Positions 59,300 to 64,000 of a stretch of 64,000 nucleotides of DNA are shown here, piece after piece. Made by a program: the position numbers and the translations under genes. The DNA is taken from contig JARKNW010000163.1 in NCBI GenBank assembly GCA_029976075.1, positions 62,001 to 126,000 of the forward strand, given 5' to 3'. Position 1 is the first letter of the stretch. Every line of letters starts with the position of its first letter. A model generated the notes under the pieces. The model did no database searches and was not told where the DNA came from. It worked only from the letters and a program-made list of their open reading frames with translations. This DNA is from Pleomorphomonas sp. Lineage in GTDB: Bacteria; Pseudomonadota; Alphaproteobacteria; Rhizobiales; Pleomorphomonadaceae.

Positions 59300-61405
59300 A
59301 TGACTGAAGGAGCCCAGACGCCATTTCCTACGCAGCTTCTCACCTGGGCAGGAAATAGATCTGGCGGTGTGCGCCGCCTTTTTGACGAGTCAAGTGGCCG
59401 GCCTGCGGGGCAGAATCCTTTTAGAACCCAGCTTTTGGTAAAGTTGCAGCAATGGTGCGACGAGATTGGTGCAGGCGTACAAACCGCTCCGCGTGTAATC
59501 CTGCTCGTAGGCGGCCCGGGCAACGGGAAGACCGAGGCCATCGAGGCTACCATGGGGTGGCTCGACGATGCGCTCGAATGTGACGGTGCGCTCGTCGCAG
59601 AGCTTGCGCACGCTTTCCACCCTACCGTGGGCAAGGTGGCCCGACGCGTATCCGTTGAAGTCAGCCGGCCCGCACCCTCCAGACATCAAGGGCTCGGATT
59701 ATCGATCGTGCAGGACGCATCGGTGGTGGCCGGCTCCAATGGAAGGTCGGCGGCCGAGCTGCTGCTTGATGAACTCGACGATGCCTGTTCCACAGGCGCT
59801 GGTCTATATCTTTGCTGCGTCAACCGCGGTGTACTAGATGATGCCTTGATAACAGCGACGGAGGCCGGTCGTTCATCCTCGCGCCTGCTTCTCGAAAAGA
59901 TAACAAGTGCTATTAGTCTTTCTCCCAACGCTCCTTCCTGTTGGCCTCTAGGAGATTATCCGGAAGTTGCCGTCTGGCCGATGGACATGGAGTCCTTACT
60001 GGTTGCAACAGCTGACCAGACAGTCCCGCTCGCAGGGCAGGTTCTCCGGTATGCCGTCGATGCCAGCCAGTGGCCTGCGGCCGACAAGTGCGAGGCCGGT
60101 GAGCGATGCCCATTTTGTACAAGCCGGGAGCAACTCTCGCATCCTCGCGAAGAACAGTCTTTGCTCTCAATGCTGCGCTGGTATGAGCTTGGTAGCGGCA
60201 AGCGGTGGAGCTTCCGAGACATCTTTTCTCTGTTTTCCTACCTGCTTGCCGGTTACCGCCATGAGATTCATTCCACCGATCTCTTGCCCTGCGCATGGGC
60301 GGCCAAAAAGGTTACCGCGGATGCTCAAGCGGTCGCCAACGCAAAGCCATCATCGGAAACGTCACAAGCAATTTTCGAACTCGTGGCCGCGCAATATCAT
60401 CATGCGTTGTTCCATTCGTGGGACCGCGAAGCTGGTCCCTCCTTGCTAAAGGATATCAAGGACCTGGGCCTTCAGGACAACAACATTGCAATGGGTCTGC
60501 AGTGGTTCCTCAGCTCCAGGCGATCCACCTATCTGCCGGCAATGATAGGCGGCGTGCTGGAAAGCTTCGCAAGCCTACTTGATCCCGCGCTCGCACACCC
60601 CGACACCGTTGTCGAAGTTAGCAAGAACACGAGTTATCGACTTCGCGACATAGACACGCGGTTTAGTCGCTCGGTTGCGGAGGGATTGCAGTATGTCCGC
60701 AAGACTCGGATACTAACGAAGCTTGAGGTTGAATTGCTTCGGCGCTTATCCGAACTGGACACTCACCTTTCACGCCAAGATGTACGTAGGAAACGCCCTG
60801 CCACTGCAACCCGGATGCAGCGGCTTGTGCGCGACTTCTCGTGCCGACTCGTCCGTAGATCTATCGGAGTCCGAACGATGGCGGTGCTGGATGCGGCCTT
60901 GCTGCGGGAATTTCAGACCATTGTGGAGAATCCAGATGGTGACGAAATGTTCGAGGTCGCGCGAGAGATTGAATTATTGCTCAATAAAAATCAGGAGTTC
61001 GAGGTCTCCTTGACCACAACTTTTGGCCAACCAGTTCCGCCGTCGAACATTCAGGCGCTGCTTGTCGTGCCAAGGCGGCATGTCCATCCGGCGTACGCCA
61101 GCGTCGAAGGAAGGCCAGATGCTCCACTACAGTTTCTCGAGGTGGGTGAAGGTGCCTCGATCCAGAACGTGGCATTGACGTACGATCTGTTCAAGGCCCT
61201 AAAGGATGTCAAGCGAGGGATGTCGAATGCTTCGCTGCCGAGGTCCATCCTTGCGTTGCTGGACACTACTAGCGCACGTCTGGCTGGTCCCATAGTACGG
61301 GATGATGTTGTGCTGCGCCGAGCTGAGATTCGCCTCGGTAATGGCGTGACGATCGAAAAGCGGCGCTCTGGCTTCGGAGTTATCGGAGGGGGCAATCGTC
61401 GGTGA
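59300..61405 (+). CDS. P-loop ATPase with DptF-like features
   Basis: A 701-residue protein. Walker A is VGGPGNGKTEA (about 70-80); the Walker B-like LLLDELDD lies at 154-161, and the motif CVNRGVLDD at 173-181 recalls the NxGVL segment of DptF-type ATPases of phosphorothioate-dependent restriction. A Cys cluster (CEAGERCPFC, about 264-273) may bind zinc. The long C-terminal region is helical. Relationship to DptF is by pattern, not by alignment. It is coupled upstream to the methyltransferase (3 bp) and downstream to the next gene (4-bp overlap), so it likely acts as nucleotide-driven sensor or motor of the restriction arm. Confidence 0.7.
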   Translation: MTEGAQTPFPTQLLTWAGNRSGGVRRLFDESSGRPAGQNPFRTQLLVKLQQWCDEIGAGVQTAPRVILLVGGPGNGKTEAIEATMGWLDDALECDGALVAELAHAFHPTVGKVARRVSVEVSRPAPSRHQGLGLSIVQDASVVAGSNGRSAAELLLDELDDACSTGAGLYLCCVNRGVLDDALITATEAGRSSSRLLLEKITSAISLSPNAPSCWPLGDYPEVAVWPMDMESLLVATADQTVPLAGQVLRYAVDASQWPAADKCEAGERCPFCTSREQLSHPREEQSLLSMLRWYELGSGKRWSFRDIFSLFSYLLAGYRHEIHSTDLLPCAWAAKKVTADAQAVANAKPSSETSQAIFELVAAQYHHALFHSWDREAGPSLLKDIKDLGLQDNNIAMGLQWFLSSRRSTYLPAMIGGVLESFASLLDPALAHPDTVVEVSKNTSYRLRDIDTRFSRSVAEGLQYVRKTRILTKLEVELLRRLSELDTHLSRQDVRRKRPATATRMQRLVRDFSCRLVRRSIGVRTMAVLDAALLREFQTIVENPDGDEMFEVAREIELLLNKNQEFEVSLTTTFGQPVPPSNIQALLVVPRRHVHPAYASVEGRPDAPLQFLEVGEGASIQNVALTYDLFKALKDVKRGMSNASLPRSILALLDTTSARLAGPIVRDDVVLRRAEIRLGNGVTIEKRRSGFGVIGGGNRR

Positions 61406-62919
61406 GTCTGTCCGATTTCAGAGACGCTCCTTGGGGCAAGTCACACGCCGTGTATGGGAGGGGCGCATTGGCGATGGTGCCCGCGCCGGAGTATGCCACG
61501 TCGGAGGTGGTACTTTCATCACTCTATCGGGTCATCGGGTTTGGCATTAGCGAGCGCTCCGTACCGCAGCAAGGCACCAAGCTCCAAGGATTAATCAAGA
61601 AGGCACGGGAAAGGACGTCCGCTCCAACCATCGGTGCGCTGGGAGCAGACGCCTTCGATACGCTGCTCACCTCCGTTCTAGAGAGTCCAAAGAGGTCGAA
61701 CCAATCTGCAAAGCGGTTCCTGCAAGTTACTCCTTTGGTGCCTCAGTTGGCACTATTTAGTGGCTCCCCCAGACTGACTGGTAATCCGTGGACCCCTGGA
61801 GTGCTGGTTCGACGCATGGTTTGGCTGGGGGCTCGCGAGCACACCGCCGCGGAGGCAATCTGGCGCAGACTGTTCAATGCACTGACGGTGCAAGAGAATG
61901 ATGACATTTTCGCTCGTTTCGTCCAGTCCGAGGTTAAGGCATGGTTGCCGGACTCGAACTGGGCTTTTGCTCCCGTCCCATCGGACGCGATATTAAGTTG
62001 CCCGGACGTCGGTAATGGCGCCTTTCCTGCGCGGCAGTTTGTGCAGGACCTCGAGTCAATCATCGCGTCCAAGAACCTGTTAACCAGACGACAGTGGACG
62101 AGCCTCCTCGAAGCCATACTTCGCCTGGGAACGGTGGCTCATGTAATATGGCTCTGCGAGTTGCATGCGCGGGTCTGGACATGCCTTTTAGAGGCGCTGG
62201 ACGGCAATGGACCGTCGTCAGTGCGTGATGCGCGGCTACGCTTGTTTCCCGAGCGTTTTTCGTTCCTTCCCCTTTCGAACAAGCCGCTGCCGGGCATCCG
62301 GGATAGTATTTCTCGCTATCTCACAGCCCGGCTAGGTATCAACGCAACCCTTTGGGCGTTGGAGGAGGCCGGTATCAAGCCGGCGGATTTACTTGGTTCT
62401 GCCGAGGGACTTTTGGAGGTTTGCGATCAGTTGCGCAGCTTCCGCACGGACTCGTGGGCCTCCGATATCCGGGAAATAGTGGAGGAACTTACCGATCGTG
62501 AAACAAGGACACTTTTATGCCGAAAGGGGATCGGTTCAAACATTAGTGAATTTGTGACCTACAGCCTCCAGCAGCGCCAGACGGCAAATCCACGCTTAAG
62601 GGCTTACGATCAGGGATATTTGCTCCGGAAACGTGGAACTCACGCCAACAGCCCATGGATCGTATCGCTAGGTCCGGTTGCCACCATCGCACTCGTCCAT
62701 TGTGCCTTATCTGGCGTTGCAGGGCCTCGCTCGGTGCGCCGTCTGGCCCAACACCTCGCTCAGTATGGGGTCAGCATGGACCACCGCGACATTCCCCAAA
62801 ATGAGCTCGGGCATCAACTCCGGATGCTGGGATTGGTTCTGGACAGTCCCGACGCCGAGAGCGGTATGCTGCTAGTTCCACCATTCAGGGGTGATAGTGG
62901 GGGGCGCGCGGATGAATAG
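61402..62919 (+). CDS. DptG-like hypothetical protein of the defence operon
   Basis: A 505-residue, mostly helical protein with no catalytic motif that I recognise. It starts at GTG 61402, overlapping the ATPase stop as GTGA. Its last 100 residues have a winged-helix-like pattern (RRLAQHLAQYGVSMDHRDIPQNELGHQLRMLGLVLDSPDAESGMLLVPPF) that resembles the end of DptG proteins. Size and position second in an F-G-H order agree. It could be an adaptor between the ATPase and the large third protein. This is inference from order and weak likeness. Confidence 0.55.
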   Translation: MSLSDFRDAPWGKSHAVYGRGALAMVPAPEYATSEVVLSSLYRVIGFGISERSVPQQGTKLQGLIKKARERTSAPTIGALGADAFDTLLTSVLESPKRSNQSAKRFLQVTPLVPQLALFSGSPRLTGNPWTPGVLVRRMVWLGAREHTAAEAIWRRLFNALTVQENDDIFARFVQSEVKAWLPDSNWAFAPVPSDAILSCPDVGNGAFPARQFVQDLESIIASKNLLTRRQWTSLLEAILRLGTVAHVIWLCELHARVWTCLLEALDGNGPSSVRDARLRLFPERFSFLPLSNKPLPGIRDSISRYLTARLGINATLWALEEAGIKPADLLGSAEGLLEVCDQLRSFRTDSWASDIREIVEELTDRETRTLLCRKGIGSNISEFVTYSLQQRQTANPRLRAYDQGYLLRKRGTHANSPWIVSLGPVATIALVHCALSGVAGPRSVRRLAQHLAQYGVSMDHRDIPQNELGHQLRMLGLVLDSPDAESGMLLVPPFRGDSGGRADE

Positions 62920-64000
62920 GCTTGCATCAGCTCTGGCGGACCGGATCCGGACTCGGATCGGCACAATAGCGACATCCGATATAGCGCGAGAAGTCCGCCT
63001 TGTGTTCCTCGGGCCGCCTCATGAAATTATGGCTGAGGTTTTCGACGACCTTATCAGCCAACCAAATAGTTTGGGATCCAGCGACATACCGTTCCTCCTG
63101 CAGGTGCCGCGCGATAAGCTTCCTGCCGGCAATCCCGCCGTAGGTGTGTCTGGTTGGTGCGATCAGGACCACCTGCTTGACCTCCGCAACCTACCCCAGT
63201 CTGCGAGATTCGTAGCGCTCATCCCTCCCGGCGAGCACAGCATCCTGTCCGTTATAACCACCACCGACAAGTTTGGCGTCGCCGACGCGAACAACGGTGG
63301 CAATGCTACCTTCGACAGCTGGTGGGATGACAGCTTCGTACAGAGCCTTGTCGATCAGGCGATGCGGCAGGCCCGGATACCCGAGCCTTTGATCGAGGAA
63401 GGGAGACAGTTGGTGGAGGCGGCAGCGCGCGCAGCCGACGAAGTCGAATTGGGAGCGTTGCCTCGCGTGGGTGCATGGCGGGTATTGTCTCGTCTTTTCT
63501 CCATCGATAGCCCCAGTGGGTTGCGGCCCAGTGATGCGCTTAGCCTTGCATGTGGTGTTCCCCCGATGCGCGGGGGCGTTCTGGCTGCAAAAGAACAGCT
63601 CAGAACGCTCAAAAGCGTTGCCGAGGCTATGTCCGAAGGTTTTCGTACCGGTGTCGAGCGACTTTCTGACGGCGCGGACGAGGAGGAACAGGGATATCTC
63701 GCGGGATTTCTCGAGCATATACGCTCGACGTGCGAGGTTGCCACGATGTTCGAGCGCGCAACCCCTGAGTTCTACCGCCCCGCCGGAAGCCTCGACCTGC
63801 CTGTAGCCCCAGATTGGTGGACCGCGCTGGACGTGGAGAAGTGGACCGAGCTTCTCGCCGAGGAGCCATCGTCGGCAGGCGATATTTCAATGGCGTGTAT
63901 CAACTCACTGGCAGTTCTTGGCAAGGCCATGCCCGTGATCGTATCACAGCAAGTCGACTTTCAGTTCAAGACGGAGGGCGGAGAGCCGAGTGGCGCGCGG
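62912..64000 (+). CDS. Large defence-operon protein in the DptH position (N-terminal 363 residues, runs off window)
   Basis: ATG 62912 overlaps the previous stop by 8 bp, and the frame is open to base 64000 without a stop. The N-terminal region (VRLVFLGPPHEIMAEVFDDLI, IPFLLQVPRD, ARFVALIPPGEHSILSV) looks like a Rossmann-type lead domain, followed by long helices (LRTLKSVAEAMSEGFRTGVERL). No Walker A motif is yet visible. DptH is about 1,700 residues with an FtsK/HerA-type ATPase in its later part. If the same holds here, the ATPase lies beyond the window. Confidence 0.55.
   Translation, partial: MNRLASALADRIRTRIGTIATSDIAREVRLVFLGPPHEIMAEVFDDLISQPNSLGSSDIPFLLQVPRDKLPAGNPAVGVSGWCDQDHLLDLRNLPQSARFVALIPPGEHSILSVITTTDKFGVADANNGGNATFDSWWDDSFVQSLVDQAMRQARIPEPLIEEGRQLVEAAARAADEVELGALPRVGAWRVLSRLFSIDSPSGLRPSDALSLACGVPPMRGGVLAAKEQLRTLKSVAEAMSEGFRTGVERLSDGADEEEQGYLAGFLEHIRSTCEVATMFERATPEFYRPAGSLDLPVAPDWWTALDVEKWTELLAEEPSSAGDISMACINSLAVLGKAMPVIVSQQVDFQFKTEGGEPSGAR

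Noticed and set aside
57644..64000. Right attachment site duplicated from dusA
   Set aside because: I looked for repeats of the dusA 5' sequence (such as the part encoding PMLDWTDRN) and found none; the site may lie outside the window.
57965..64000. BREX or DISARM system
   Set aside because: No PglZ, BrxL, DrmA/DrmB or helicase pattern is visible in the sequenced part. The methyltransferase is C5-type, which would fit class 2 DISARM, but the neighbouring genes do not.

Overview
The window is high-GC DNA from an alphaproteobacterium, most likely a member of the Hyphomicrobiales (Rhizobiales). This rests on the gene content (ATP12-type F1 assembly chaperone, type II asparaginase, DUF1289, DUF2007, cobalamin genes, dusA) and on many GTG/TTG starts. 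The genus cannot be fixed from the sequence alone. No rRNA, tRNA or CRISPR array was seen.

Region 1 (1-25.4 kb) is ordinary chromosome. It holds an asparaginase/aminotransferase pair, a TPP riboswitch ahead of a NIPSNAP protein and a complete TRAP transporter, pyrG, secG, and a GNAT enzyme. It continues with an atp12-HAD-glyQ run, an S49 peptidase, an acyltransferase, and a GDSL hydrolase. Next come an Ada-like regulator near an EamA exporter and ogt, a trmN6-like methyltransferase, a polyprenyl diphosphate synthase, cobT/cobS, a BASS transporter and dusA. Intrinsic terminators separate several convergent pairs.

Region 2 (about 25.4-57.9 kb) is a lambda-type siphovirus prophage. A tyrosine integrase sits directly at the 5' end of dusA, a known integration hot spot. 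Beside it are a low-GC secreted-protein moron, an intact Phd-type antitoxin with a broken PIN toxin, and an intact AbrB-Doc pair. The late genes run leftward in almost exact lambda order: TerS, TerL, gpW, portal, S49 protease, scaffold-like, decoration, capsid, FI, FII, U-like, V, G/GT, H, M, L, K, I, J, tail fibre, endolysin, spanins. The tail chaperones show a -1 frameshift site (GGGAAAA). The capsid protein looks like Mu gpT, so the phage is a mosaic. Early genes run leftward from 56.2 to 52.0 kb and include a CII-like protein and an O-like protein that contains iteron-like repeats. A lambda-OR-like divergent control region with repeated TTTCCATTTTGGAAA operators separates two HTH regulators, and the same operator recurs upstream of a GapR-like (DUF2312) gene and a PrtN-like activator.

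Region 3 (57.9-64.0 kb) is a tightly coupled operon that runs off the window. It encodes a C5-cytosine DNA methyltransferase, a 701-aa P-loop ATPase with DptF-like features, a 505-aa protein reminiscent of DptG, and the start of a large protein in the DptH position. I read it as a candidate restriction-type defence system in which DndFGH/DptFGH-like effectors are coupled to cytosine methylation instead of phosphorothioation. It may be cargo of the dusA-integrated element, because no right-hand dusA att copy was recognised inside the window. This is the most novel feature here.
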